Shown: positions 7,096 through 14,044 of the stretch, in pieces
Layout of the letters: every line of letters begins with the position of its first letter
How positions within the stretch are numbered: position 1 is the stretch's first letter
Assembly (NCBI GenBank): GCA_947457975.1
Contig: CANGYC010000019.1
Location: forward strand, 1 to 16,310
Source: Comamonadaceae bacterium
GTDB taxonomy: Bacteria; Pseudomonadota; Gammaproteobacteria; Burkholderiales; Burkholderiaceae_C
Direction: 5' to 3'
Length of the DNA stretch: 16,310 nt
Made by a program: the position numbers and the translations under genes
The notes under the pieces: generated by a model
What the model was told of the DNA's origin: nothing
The model's input: only the letters and a program-made list of their open reading frames with translations
Databases searched by the model: none

Positions 7096-7461
7096 ATGCT
7101 GCACCCTCTTTTTTCGACGGTGGTCCACCGCCCAGACCTGGTCCTAGACCACCTCTCGGCCTATGCGGCCTTGCTGCAGGCCGAAGCTTCGACGGCGGGC
7201 CAAGACTGGTTGCAACGCGTCCTTGCCTGGGCGCTAGTAGCTGCCGGCGCACTGCTCTTCGTGGTGTTTGCGGGCGTGGCACTGATGCTGAGCCTGGTCC
7301 TGGCGCAGTTCCATTGGGTGCTGGTGGCCGTGCCCGGCTTCTTCCTCCTGGTGGCGCTGCTGGCCTATTCGCGGGCCCGACAGCATCTGCCGACCCAAGC
7401 TTTTGCGGACCTCAAAGCCCAGTTCGACAACGACGCGCGCGCCCTGCGCTCGGTAACCTGA
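7096..7461 (+). CDS. YqjE-like phage-holin-family membrane protein
   Basis: The 121-residue protein has an N-terminal amphipathic part, two closely spaced transmembrane helices (about 43-69 and 73-91) and a polar C-terminal tail. This is the layout of the YqjE/holin superfamily group encoded beside DUF883 genes in proteobacteria. Despite the family name, no lysis role is implied. The ATG at 7096 is the first start that leaves the amphipathic segment intact; the frame is open far upstream (6637) only because of high GC and would overlap the DUF883 gene. It is 17 bp after the DUF883 gene and 12 bp before the next gene, so one transcript is likely. Confidence 0.72.
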   Translation: MLHPLFSTVVHRPDLVLDHLSAYAALLQAEASTAGQDWLQRVLAWALVAAGALLFVVFAGVALMLSLVLAQFHWVLVAVPGFFLLVALLAYSRARQHLPTQAFADLKAQFDNDARALRSVT

Positions 7462-7473
7462 ACCCCAAGCCCC

Positions 7474-8061
7474 GTGCCCCACACAACACCGCCCTCCCGC
7501 TCTGCCAGCGCAGCCCGCGAGCGCCTGGCGCTGAGCCGGCGCGAATTGCTGCGCCACATGAGCCAGAACCCACAAGCCCACGACCCCCATGCGCCCCCTT
7601 ACGAGGACCGACCTGACGATCTAGCCGGGCAGGCCCGTGCACAGCGCGAGGCCCACCACATGGAGGCCGAGAGCGAACACGGGGGCGGCGCTTGGCAGAA
7701 CATCCGCGAGGCAGCCAGCGCTTGGTGGCACGCGCACCCCGCGCGCCTGGCCCTGGAAGTGGCCGAGCCCGTGTTCGAGAAATACGCACGCGCCCACCCC
7801 ATGCGCGTGCTGGCCCTGTCAGCAGCCGCCGGAGCCGCCTTGGTGCTGGCCCGCCCCTGGCGCCTGATCTCGGTCACGGGCCTGCTGGTGGCGGCCGTCA
7901 GATCCACCCAGGTCTCGGCCCTGGCATCGGCCATGCTGCGACCACGCGGACCCCAGCCGCTGCGTCCTGAGGAAGGCACACCCGAGCCCACTGCCTGGCG
8001 CGGCACCGGCACCGGCACCAACACCCACACCAATACAGCGGCGCAAGGCCCCCTGCACTGA
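7474..8061 (+). CDS. Unrecognised two-helix membrane protein of the yqjD/yqjE-like cassette
   Basis: This 195-residue protein is not recognised. It begins with a basic RERLALSRRELLRHM segment, continues with an acidic, histidine-rich linker (about 35-72), and then has two hydrophobic helices (about 109-127 and 130-146) around ARPWR. Two similar pieces, WWHAHPARLAL and KYARAHPMRVLAL, suggest an internal repeat. The C-terminal tail is low-complexity, with Gly-Thr and Asn-Thr pairs. The GTG start at 7474 is 12 bp after the holin-like gene and keeps the SRRELL motif, which resembles the start of small YqjK-type proteins; ATG 7558 is an alternative. By position it corresponds to E. coli yqjK, but the length differs. 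It probably acts in the inner membrane with its neighbours. Confidence 0.65.
   Translation: MPHTTPPSRSASAARERLALSRRELLRHMSQNPQAHDPHAPPYEDRPDDLAGQARAQREAHHMEAESEHGGGAWQNIREAASAWWHAHPARLALEVAEPVFEKYARAHPMRVLALSAAAGAALVLARPWRLISVTGLLVAAVRSTQVSALASAMLRPRGPQPLRPEEGTPEPTAWRGTGTGTNTHTNTAAQGPLH
8002..8037 (+). repeat. Hexanucleotide repeat inside the 7474-8061 gene
   Basis: GGCACC occurs three times without change (8002-8019), followed by the degenerate units AACACC, CACACC and AATACA (8020-8037). It encodes alternating Thr with Gly, Asn and His. Because the unit is six bases, copy-number changes would keep the reading frame and only lengthen or shorten the tail. Confidence 0.8.
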
Positions 8062-8104
8062 GCCTGGCCCACCCCCATCTGCAACCACCCCAAGGAAGAC
8101 CACC

Positions 8105-8431
8105 ATGACAAACCAAACCACCCGCCTGCTGCGCATCCTGGCCCTGGCCACCCTTACGGGCGCCACGCTGCTGAGCGGCTGCGCTGTGATGCGGGGCCAG
8201 GAGACCGCCGGCGCCTATGTCGACGACGCCGCCATCACCACGGCCATCAAGGCCAAATTTGTGGAAGACAAGATCGTCTCGGCAGGCTCCATCAGCGTGG
8301 AAACGCTCAACGGCACGGTGCAGCTGTCGGGCTTTGCCAACTCCGCGGAGGAAAAGAGCAAGGCCGAACAGATTGCGCGCAACAGCCGCAACGTGCGCGC
8401 GGTGCGCAACGACATCATCGTGCGGCCCTGA
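8105..8431 (+). CDS. BON-domain lipoprotein
   Basis: The 108-residue protein begins with a lipoprotein signal: a basic start, a hydrophobic core and the lipobox LLSGC with Cys26. It therefore should be lipidated and held in the periplasm or outer membrane. Residues about 38-108 form one BON domain (DDAAITTAIKAKFVEDK, VETLNGTVQLSGF, RNVRAVRNDIIV), related to OsmY and the BON repeats of DolP/YraP. Such proteins are linked to phospholipid binding and envelope stress tolerance. The start is well supported by AAGGAAG six bases before the ATG. It lies 43 bp after the preceding membrane-protein gene, probably in the same operon, and converges with the nuclease gene across a 20-bp gap with no obvious terminator. 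Confidence 0.93.
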   Translation: MTNQTTRLLRILALATLTGATLLSGCAVMRGQETAGAYVDDAAITTAIKAKFVEDKIVSAGSISVETLNGTVQLSGFANSAEEKSKAEQIARNSRNVRAVRNDIIVRP

Positions 8432-8451
8432 TCCCAGCGCCGCACGCGCGC

Positions 8452-8979
8452 TCAGCCGCCCGGCTTGCAGGAGCCGTGGCGCTGCCTGAACTGGCGCGGC
8501 TGCTCGGGACGGTCCTGGGCAAACAGGCCCCGCCGGGCCGCCTGGGCTTGCCGCTGCTCCTGCAGATAGGGACCGGGATCCTGCCCGAGGCGGTAAGACC
8601 AGGCATGGCCCTGGGCCACCATCCAGCGGCCCACATCCTGGCCCTGCCAGTACAGGCGCGCCAGCTCGCGGCCATAGCTGTCCTGGCCGCTGCCCACCAG
8701 GGTGACGGTCTGCTGCCCCACCAGGGCCTGCAGCGCTTCGCGTGAGGCTTCACCGCCGGCCTGGCAGATCTCCGGCGCATCGATGCCCTGGAGCCGCACC
8801 GGCACGGCCTGTTGCTCGTGCGAGCCGCGCACATATACGGTGTCCCCATCGGTGACATGGACCACCGTGGCGCGCCAGGTCTGGGCCTGCGCGTGAACCA
8901 GGCCCAAGCACACTGACAGCACCAGCCAGGCCAGGGTCTTGGAGGCGCGCGGCGTGCGCCGCAAGCTGGCCTTGCTCAT
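8452..8979 (-). CDS. Exported thermonuclease (SNase) family protein
   Basis: The 175-residue protein has a Sec-type signal peptide (basic start, hydrophobic core about 15-29, probable cleavage after AHAQA-type residues near 32) and an SNase-like OB-fold. The calcium and catalytic pattern of staphylococcal nuclease is present: DGDT (44-47), Arg62 and Asp67 with Glu70 in VRLQGIDAPE, and Arg104 in SYGRELARLY, corresponding to Arg35, Asp40, Glu43 and Arg87. It should cleave DNA or RNA in the periplasm or outside the cell. The start at 8979 fits a GGTGGA ribosome site and the signal peptide; the open frame up to 9219 overlaps the DUF429 gene and is rejected. It is the last gene of the minus-strand run, 73 bp after DUF429. 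Confidence 0.92.
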   Translation of the reverse strand: MSKASLRRTPRASKTLAWLVLSVCLGLVHAQAQTWRATVVHVTDGDTVYVRGSHEQQAVPVRLQGIDAPEICQAGGEASREALQALVGQQTVTLVGSGQDSYGRELARLYWQGQDVGRWMVAQGHAWSYRLGQDPGPYLQEQRQAQAARRGLFAQDRPEQPRQFRQRHGSCKPGG

Positions 8980-9052
8980 TCGTTTCCACCAACTGCGCCC
9001 ATCCACGTACGGCCCTTTCTCGAATCCAGGCGAGTGTCCCGTGCCCATGGGC

Positions 9053-9928
9053 TCAGGCCGTGATGATCCACCCTTCCAGCGCATCGGCATGGTCCGGCAG
9101 GCCAAAGCGCGCATGGCCTTGCTGGTGCTGCTGCTCGGCCCAGGCGGCCTGCACCAAGCAGAGCACGGCATCGAGCGCGTCGCCGCTGCCATCGTCGACC
9201 AGCGCATCGCGCTGCGCATGGCTGAGCTTTAGGCGCAGACCCAGGCGCGTCTGGCCGTTCTCCAGCGCCGTGAGCAGGTCTTTGCGTGCAATCAGCCGGT
9301 CAGGGGTTTGCAGGGCCTTGGCATCGTTCTTGTAGCTGCGCCGGGGGCTGCCGCTGGCCTGCAGCAGCTCACGCGCCAGCAGGCCCGGGTAGGCTTCCAG
9401 GCCCACGCGTTCGGGCAGCTGAGCCGTCTGCGGTGCGGCCGCGCGGGCCGCTTGCGCGCTCAGAAGCACCGGCAGGTGCACGCCGGCCTGCAGAAGGCGG
9501 GGCACACCTGCATGGAGCATGTAGGCCACGGGCGGGTTGACCCATTTCATGGAGGAGCTCGAGCCGGCCGGCAGGTCCGTGGCGCGGTGGGCGAACTTGC
9601 CGCCCACGGGGCGGCTGTTGCAAAACCCGGCGAAGGTCTGGCGGATCTCTTCGCGCGTGAGACCGGCATAGTGGCGCATGCACTCGGGCCAGGCCAGCGG
9701 CCAGCCCAGGGCCTGCACCAGCTCGCGCGGCAGGCCGAAGGGGAAATCGAAGCCGCACAGCCAGGCTTGGTCGCGCGCGAGCCAATCGGAGAAGGCGTCA
9801 AGGGATTCGATGCGCTCGAGTCCCAGCAATTGCACCCGGCCCCGCTCGAGCGTGCCAGTGGCAAATACGATGGGCTTGCGCCGGCTGGGGCTGCTGGAGA
9901 AGTCGCAGCCCGCAAGCAAACGGGCCAT
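9053..9928 (-). CDS. DUF429 family protein
   Basis: The 291-residue protein matches the DUF429 family, predicted to adopt an RNase H-like fold; its biochemical activity is unknown. Conserved acidic points are visible in the expected order: Asp9 in AGCDFSSS at the end of the first strand, Asp61 in GFDFPFGLPR, Glu178 in GLEAYPG, and Asp250 and Asp253 in GDALDAVLCLVQAAWA. This spread is compatible with a metal-dependent nuclease site, but that is inference. No signal peptide is present, so it is cytosolic. It starts 11 bp after the BLUF gene and precedes the thermonuclease gene by 73 bp, so it is probably cotranscribed with both. Confidence 0.85.
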   Translation of the reverse strand: MARLLAGCDFSSSPSRRKPIVFATGTLERGRVQLLGLERIESLDAFSDWLARDQAWLCGFDFPFGLPRELVQALGWPLAWPECMRHYAGLTREEIRQTFAGFCNSRPVGGKFAHRATDLPAGSSSSMKWVNPPVAYMLHAGVPRLLQAGVHLPVLLSAQAARAAAPQTAQLPERVGLEAYPGLLARELLQASGSPRRSYKNDAKALQTPDRLIARKDLLTALENGQTRLGLRLKLSHAQRDALVDDGSGDALDAVLCLVQAAWAEQQHQQGHARFGLPDHADALEGWIITA

Positions 9929-9939
9929 GGGCTGCGCCG

Positions 9940-10365
9940 TCAGGTCCGGCCCATGATGGAGGCGGTGACCATCAGCTCCTGCAGCAGGGCCAGGGCCACA
10001 TCGCCAGAGACGGCGTAGGGGTCGAGCTCGGGCTTTTCAGAGTACTTGAGCACGATGGACGTATTGAGCTTGGCCAAGTTCACCAGGCCCATGGTCCAGC
10101 CGCCGAAACTGCGTTCGTTGATTTCGGCGTAGCTCAGCAGCACCACGTCCTTGTGGCGCGGATCGCGCAGGATTTGGCCGTAGAGCTCGTTGACGGCCGC
10201 GCGGCCACCTTCGAGGGCCTGCAAGTAGATACCGTTGCCGTAGCAAAGAATTCCGGTGATGCCCCAGGCCGGGTTGTGGCTGCGCGAACTGGTCAGGATG
10301 GCCTCGGTGGCCTCGGAGGACTGGGGATCAACTGCGCGGCTGGCGTAGATCAGACGAACCAACAT
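9940..10365 (-). CDS. Short BLUF-domain blue-light photoreceptor
   Basis: BLUF domains bind FAD and shift its hydrogen-bond network on blue light. In the 141-residue form started at ATG 10365, the functional residues lie at the same spacing as in AppA of Rhodobacter: Tyr7 (LIYAS), Asn31 (SHNPAWGITG), Gln49 (GIYLQALEG), Trp90 and Met92 (FGGWTMGL). The core covers about residues 2-95, and the remaining 45 residues form a likely helical cap. No output domain is fused, so signalling must go through a partner protein. A TTG at 10380 would add five residues, but the family usually begins just before LIYAS. It is 63 bp after folE and 11 bp before DUF429, which suggests cotranscription. Confidence 0.94.
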   Translation of the reverse strand: MLVRLIYASRAVDPQSSEATEAILTSSRSHNPAWGITGILCYGNGIYLQALEGGRAAVNELYGQILRDPRHKDVVLLSYAEINERSFGGWTMGLVNLAKLNTSIVLKYSEKPELDPYAVSGDVALALLQELMVTASIMGRT

Positions 10366-10394
10366 GTTTTGTGCCTGCAAACCGAAGGGAGGAA

Positions 10395-10418
10395 GACAGG
10401 GCCGCCGACAGGGCCGCC
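10395..10418. repeat. Perfect 12-bp tandem duplication between folE and the BLUF gene
   Basis: GACAGGGCCGCC occurs twice in direct succession (10395-10406 and 10407-10418) in the 63-bp gap. On the transcribed minus strand the repeat gives two GGCGGCCCTGTC units, able to form small GC-rich structures ahead of the BLUF start. No function is known. Confidence 0.85.
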
Positions 10419-10428
10419 CCAGGGAAAA

Positions 10429-11157
10429 TCAATCGATGGTCCGCTTGGGAATCAAGGACAGGAATTCGCGGCGCAGGTTGGAGTCCTTGAGGAACACGCC
10501 ACGCATGACCGAATTGATCATCTTGCTGTCCAAGTCCTTTACGCCGCGCCAGCCCATGCAAAAGTGAGTGGCTTCCATCACGATGGCCAGGCCGTCGGGC
10601 TGGGTTTTTTCCTGGATCAGGTCGGCCAGCATGACCACAGCTTCTTCCTGGATCTGCGGCCGTCCCATGACCCACTCGGCCAGGCGCGCGTACTTGGACA
10701 GGCCGATGACGTTGGTGCGCTCATTGGGCATCACGCCGATCCAGACCTGGCCAATCACCGGGCAGAAATGGTGCGAGCAGGCACTGCGGACCCGGATGGG
10801 GCCGACGATCATCAGCTCATTGAGGTGCTCGGCATTCGGGAATTCGGTGACGGCCGGCGCATTCACGTAGCGGCCCTTGAAGACCTCGTTGAGGTACATC
10901 TTGGCCACGCGGCGCGCGGTGTCATTGGTGTTGTGGTCGTTTGCCGTGTCGATGACCAGGCTCTCGAGCACGCCCTGCATCTTGACCTCGACCTCGTCCA
11001 GCAGCTTGTCCAGGTCGCCCGGTTCGATGAACTCGGCGATGTTGTCGTTGGCATTGAAACGCTTGCGCGACTTTTGGATGCGCTCACGGATCTTCACCGA
11101 CATGGGCACGCCTTCGTCGGGAAGCACGTCCGGGTCAAGGGCTGGAGTTGATTTCAT
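10429..11157 (-). CDS. folE: GTP cyclohydrolase I
   Basis: FolE converts GTP to 7,8-dihydroneopterin triphosphate, the entry step to folate and other pterins. The 242-residue protein has the zinc ligands Cys127 and His130 in VRSACSHHFCPVIG and Cys200 in ATHFCMGWRGV, with the conserved SHH and a Gln in RPQIQEEA. The wording RPQIQEEAVVML and HFCMGWRGVKD departs from the common RLQVQERLT and HLCMTMRGV, so it belongs to a divergent FolE subgroup, possibly a second copy in this genome. ATG 11157 is chosen because GGAG lies six bases upstream; ATG 11163 would sit too close to it. The ligase gene ends 49 bp upstream and the BLUF gene follows 63 bp downstream. Confidence 0.93.
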   Translation of the reverse strand: MKSTPALDPDVLPDEGVPMSVKIRERIQKSRKRFNANDNIAEFIEPGDLDKLLDEVEVKMQGVLESLVIDTANDHNTNDTARRVAKMYLNEVFKGRYVNAPAVTEFPNAEHLNELMIVGPIRVRSACSHHFCPVIGQVWIGVMPNERTNVIGLSKYARLAEWVMGRPQIQEEAVVMLADLIQEKTQPDGLAIVMEATHFCMGWRGVKDLDSKMINSVMRGVFLKDSNLRREFLSLIPKRTID

Positions 11158-11206
11158 AAGCATCTCCAATGGTATCAATGTTTTGTCACAAGACGAATAA
11201 AGCCGT

Positions 11207-12997
11207 CTAAGGGCTAGAGGTCGCGGCGGACCCCGCAGGGTCAAGAGCCGCCATGAGGGCCTGCAGCTCGGCCAGGGTGCTGGCCTCGTGCAGCGGCTTG
11301 TCGGGCCGCAGGCGCGCCATGCGGGGAAAGCGCAGGGCCACGCCGCTCTTGTGGCGCGGGCTGGCCTGGATGCCCTCGAAGGCCAGCTCGAACACCAGGC
11401 TGGGCCGCACGCTGCGCACGGGCCCGAACTTCTGCAGGGTGCTGCGGCGAATCACGGCATCGACCTGCTTGAATTCCTCGTCGGTCAGGCCCGAGTAGGC
11501 CTTGGCAAAGGCCACCAATTGCAGCGGCTGCTCCGTCAGGGCCTGCCCGGGCTGGGACGGCAGCGGCTCGCCCCTCGCGATGGCCTCGATCACGGCCTGC
11601 GCCTCCTCGGCGCTGGCGGGCGGGCGGTTCCACACGGCAAAGGTGTAGTCGGTGTACAGCGAAGCCCGGCGGCCATGGCCGGCCTGGGCGTAGATGAGCA
11701 CGCCATCGACCGTCATGGGATCGACCTTCCATTTCCACCACAGCCCCCCCTGGCGGGTGCGGCCCACGCCATAGGCCGAATCCAGGCGCTTGAGCATCAG
11801 GCCCTCCACCCCCAGATCGCGCGCGGCCTGGCGAGCCAGGGTGACCTGGGGCCAGTCAGGCTCGCGCAGCGCCGGTGAGACGGCCAGTCCCGTGCCACGC
11901 AGACCCTCCTCCAGCCGCTGGCGCCGCTGCCCCTGGGGCAAGGCGCGCAGGTCCTGGCCGTCGGCCTCCAACAGGTCGTAGGCCAGGAACACGACGGGCG
12001 CGCGTGCAAGCAGCTGGGCACTGAGCCGCTTGCGGCCCAGGCGCTGCTGCAGCAGGTTGAAAGGAGCCGGCCGGCCGCTGCCCCACAGGCCCGGGCCGGG
12101 CGAACCCGGCGCAGGCCCTTGCCAGGCCAGCAGCTCGCCATCGAGCACGGTGCCCTCGGGCAAGGCCTGGGCCAGGGGCAGCAGCTCGGGGAAGGCCTCG
12201 GTGACCAGCTCCTCCCCGCGCGACCAAATCCACACCCGGCCTGCGCGCTTGACCAGCTGCGCGCGAATGCCGTCGTACTTCCATTCCACCAGCCACTCAT
12301 CAACCGGGCCCAGGCATTCGTGCAGCCCTGCCTCGGGCAGCAGGGCATGGGCCAGGAAGAAGGGGTAAGGCCGGCCATCCTTGGGCGCACCTGCCTGGCC
12401 GTCCGGTGCGGGAGCGATCAGCGCAGCATAGGCGGCCGCCGTGGGCAGCGAGCGGGCATCGGTGTAGCCCATCATGCGCTGGGCCACCAGACTCGGCTCG
12501 AGCCCCGCATGCTGCGCCAGGGCCCGCTGCACCAGCAGCCGGCTCACACCCACGCGAAAACCGCCGCCAGCTAGCTTGACCCAGAGCATGCGGCCCAGGC
12601 CGTCCAGAACGGCCCACTGCGCCTGCACGCGCGCGCGCAGCTCTGGCTCGGGCAGGCCGCGCAGAGGTAATAGGCGCTGCTGCACCCACTCGGCCAGCGG
12701 GGCCTCATCAGGGGCCTGGCCGGGGGGCAGCACATGCGCGATGGTCTCGGCCAGGTCGCCCACGGCCTGGTAGCTGGCCTCAAACAGCCAGTCCGGCAGG
12801 GCCGCCATCTCGCAGGCCAGTGCGCGCAGCACCGATGTGCGCACCACCTGCCGTGGTCGGCCACCAGCCAGAAAGTAGACAGCCCAGGCCGCATCGTCCG
12901 GCGGGGCCTCGGCCAGGTAGCGCTGCAGCGCCGCCACCTTGGCCGCGGTAGAGGTGGTGGCGTCCAGCTCGGCATACAGCGTGGCAAAGCGCTTCAT
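11207..12997 (-). CDS. ATP-dependent DNA ligase, exonuclease-associated type
   Basis: The 596-residue enzyme seals DNA nicks using ATP. An N-terminal DNA-binding domain (about 1-200, with KLAGGGFRVGVS) precedes the adenylation domain (about 205-425). The AMP-accepting Lys240 lies in EWKYDGIRAQL (motif I), followed by RGEELV, LDGELL (Asp286), FLAYDLLEADG, VEGLMLKRLDSAYGVGR (motif IV) and WWKWKVDP (motif V). An OB domain follows (about 430-560) with DGVLIYAQAGHGRR. It belongs to the bacterial ligase group usually found next to a beta-CASP exonuclease (PP_1105 type), and the exonuclease gene is directly upstream here with an ATGA overlap. The start at 12997 has GGAG nine bases upstream. It probably repairs DNA alongside the essential NAD-dependent LigA, which is not in this window. 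Confidence 0.95.
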   Translation of the reverse strand: MKRFATLYAELDATTSTAAKVAALQRYLAEAPPDDAAWAVYFLAGGRPRQVVRTSVLRALACEMAALPDWLFEASYQAVGDLAETIAHVLPPGQAPDEAPLAEWVQQRLLPLRGLPEPELRARVQAQWAVLDGLGRMLWVKLAGGGFRVGVSRLLVQRALAQHAGLEPSLVAQRMMGYTDARSLPTAAAYAALIAPAPDGQAGAPKDGRPYPFFLAHALLPEAGLHECLGPVDEWLVEWKYDGIRAQLVKRAGRVWIWSRGEELVTEAFPELLPLAQALPEGTVLDGELLAWQGPAPGSPGPGLWGSGRPAPFNLLQQRLGRKRLSAQLLARAPVVFLAYDLLEADGQDLRALPQGQRRQRLEEGLRGTGLAVSPALREPDWPQVTLARQAARDLGVEGLMLKRLDSAYGVGRTRQGGLWWKWKVDPMTVDGVLIYAQAGHGRRASLYTDYTFAVWNRPPASAEEAQAVIEAIARGEPLPSQPGQALTEQPLQLVAFAKAYSGLTDEEFKQVDAVIRRSTLQKFGPVRSVRPSLVFELAFEGIQASPRHKSGVALRFPRMARLRPDKPLHEASTLAELQALMAALDPAGSAATSSP

Positions 12998-14043
12998 GCC
13001 GCGGCTCCGTCCTCGGCGGGTGTGGACGCATCGGCCGCCTCGTTGCCGTACTGCGTTTCGAAGGCCTCGGCCTGCAGGCCCTGCTCCTGCAGATAGCGCA
13101 CCAGCACGTCGACGCTGCCATGCGTGACGATGACGCGCTCCGCCCCCGTGGCCGCAATGGCGGCCTGCAGGCCCGGCCAGTCGGCGTGGTCGCTGACGAC
13201 GAAGCCGCGGTCGTGGCCGGCGCGGCGGCGTGCACCGCGCAGCTGCATCCAGCCACTGGCAAAGGCGATGGAGGTCTCGCCCAGACGGCGCAGCAACTGG
13301 GGCGTGGCGGCGTTGGGCGGGCACAGCAGCAGCGCCCCGGCCAGGCCCGCCTCGCGCGCCTTGGCGGCCGTGGTCCAGCGGGCCAGCGGCAGGGTCTCGG
13401 GCAGGGCCACGCCGGCAGCGCGGTAGGCCTCGTTCAAGGCCGCCACCGCAGAGTGCACCAAGATGGGGGCGGAGCCGCCGTCCAGGCCGCTGAGCAGGCG
13501 CTGGGCCTTGCCGAAGCTGTAGCCCATGAGCACGCTCACACGGCCATCAGCGGCGTTGGCAGCCCACCAGCGGTGAATGTCGGCAAACAGCTCCTCATCG
13601 GGGCGCCAGCGGTAGATGGGCAGGCCGAAGGTGGACTCGGTGATGAACACCTCGCAGCGCACGGGCTCAAACGGCGTGCAGGTGCGGTCGGGCGCGACCT
13701 TGTAGTCACCGCTGGCCACCCAGGTGCGGCCGCCGTGCGACAGCCGCACCTGGGCCGAGCCCAGCACATGGCCTGCCGGGTGCAGGGACAACTCGACGCC
13801 GTGGTGGCTGATGCGTTCGCCATAGGGCAGGGTCTGCAGGGAAATACCACCGAGGCGGGCACGCAGCACGCCTTCACCGGGCGCCGACGCCAAGTAGTGA
13901 CCGTGGCCGGGCCGAGCGTGATCCGCATGCGCGTGGGTGATGACGGCGCGGTGTACGGGCCGCCAGGGGTCGAGGTAGAAATCGCCGGCCGGGCAATACA
14001 GGCCCTGCGGCCGCAGCACGATGAGGTCGTCAGGGCGGGTCAT
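12994..14043 (-). CDS. Ligase-associated metallo-beta-lactamase/beta-CASP exonuclease
   Basis: The 349-residue protein has a metallo-beta-lactamase core with THAHADHARPG (His37, His39, Asp41, His42), HPAGHVLGSAQV, and VASGDYK with its metal-binding Asp. A beta-CASP part ends in FVVSDHADWPGL and VIVTHGS. This is the arrangement of SNM1/Artemis and CPSF-73 nucleases and of the bacterial DNA ligase-associated putative exonuclease family, so processing of DNA ends before ligation is the likely role. The start at 14043 is one base after the stop of the phospholipase gene (TGA-G-ATG). Its own TGA overlaps the ligase start in ATGA, so translation is probably coupled in both directions. No strong ribosome site is visible. 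Confidence 0.92.
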   Translation of the reverse strand: MTRPDDLIVLRPQGLYCPAGDFYLDPWRPVHRAVITHAHADHARPGHGHYLASAPGEGVLRARLGGISLQTLPYGERISHHGVELSLHPAGHVLGSAQVRLSHGGRTWVASGDYKVAPDRTCTPFEPVRCEVFITESTFGLPIYRWRPDEELFADIHRWWAANAADGRVSVLMGYSFGKAQRLLSGLDGGSAPILVHSAVAALNEAYRAAGVALPETLPLARWTTAAKAREAGLAGALLLCPPNAATPQLLRRLGETSIAFASGWMQLRGARRRAGHDRGFVVSDHADWPGLQAAIAATGAERVIVTHGSVDVLVRYLQEQGLQAEAFETQYGNEAADASTPAEDGAAA

Positions 14044-14044
14044 C

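Noticed and set aside
7096..7461. Reading the holin-family protein as evidence of a prophage
   Set aside because: The neighbours are DUF883 and BON genes, the two-helix layout fits the chromosomal YqjE group, and no phage gene lies nearby.
11158..11206. Internal promoter or FNR/CRP-like site in the ligase-folE gap (TTGTGACAA and TTGATACCA on minus)
   Set aside because: No hexamer pair has proper spacing, and neither half-site has a matching second half.
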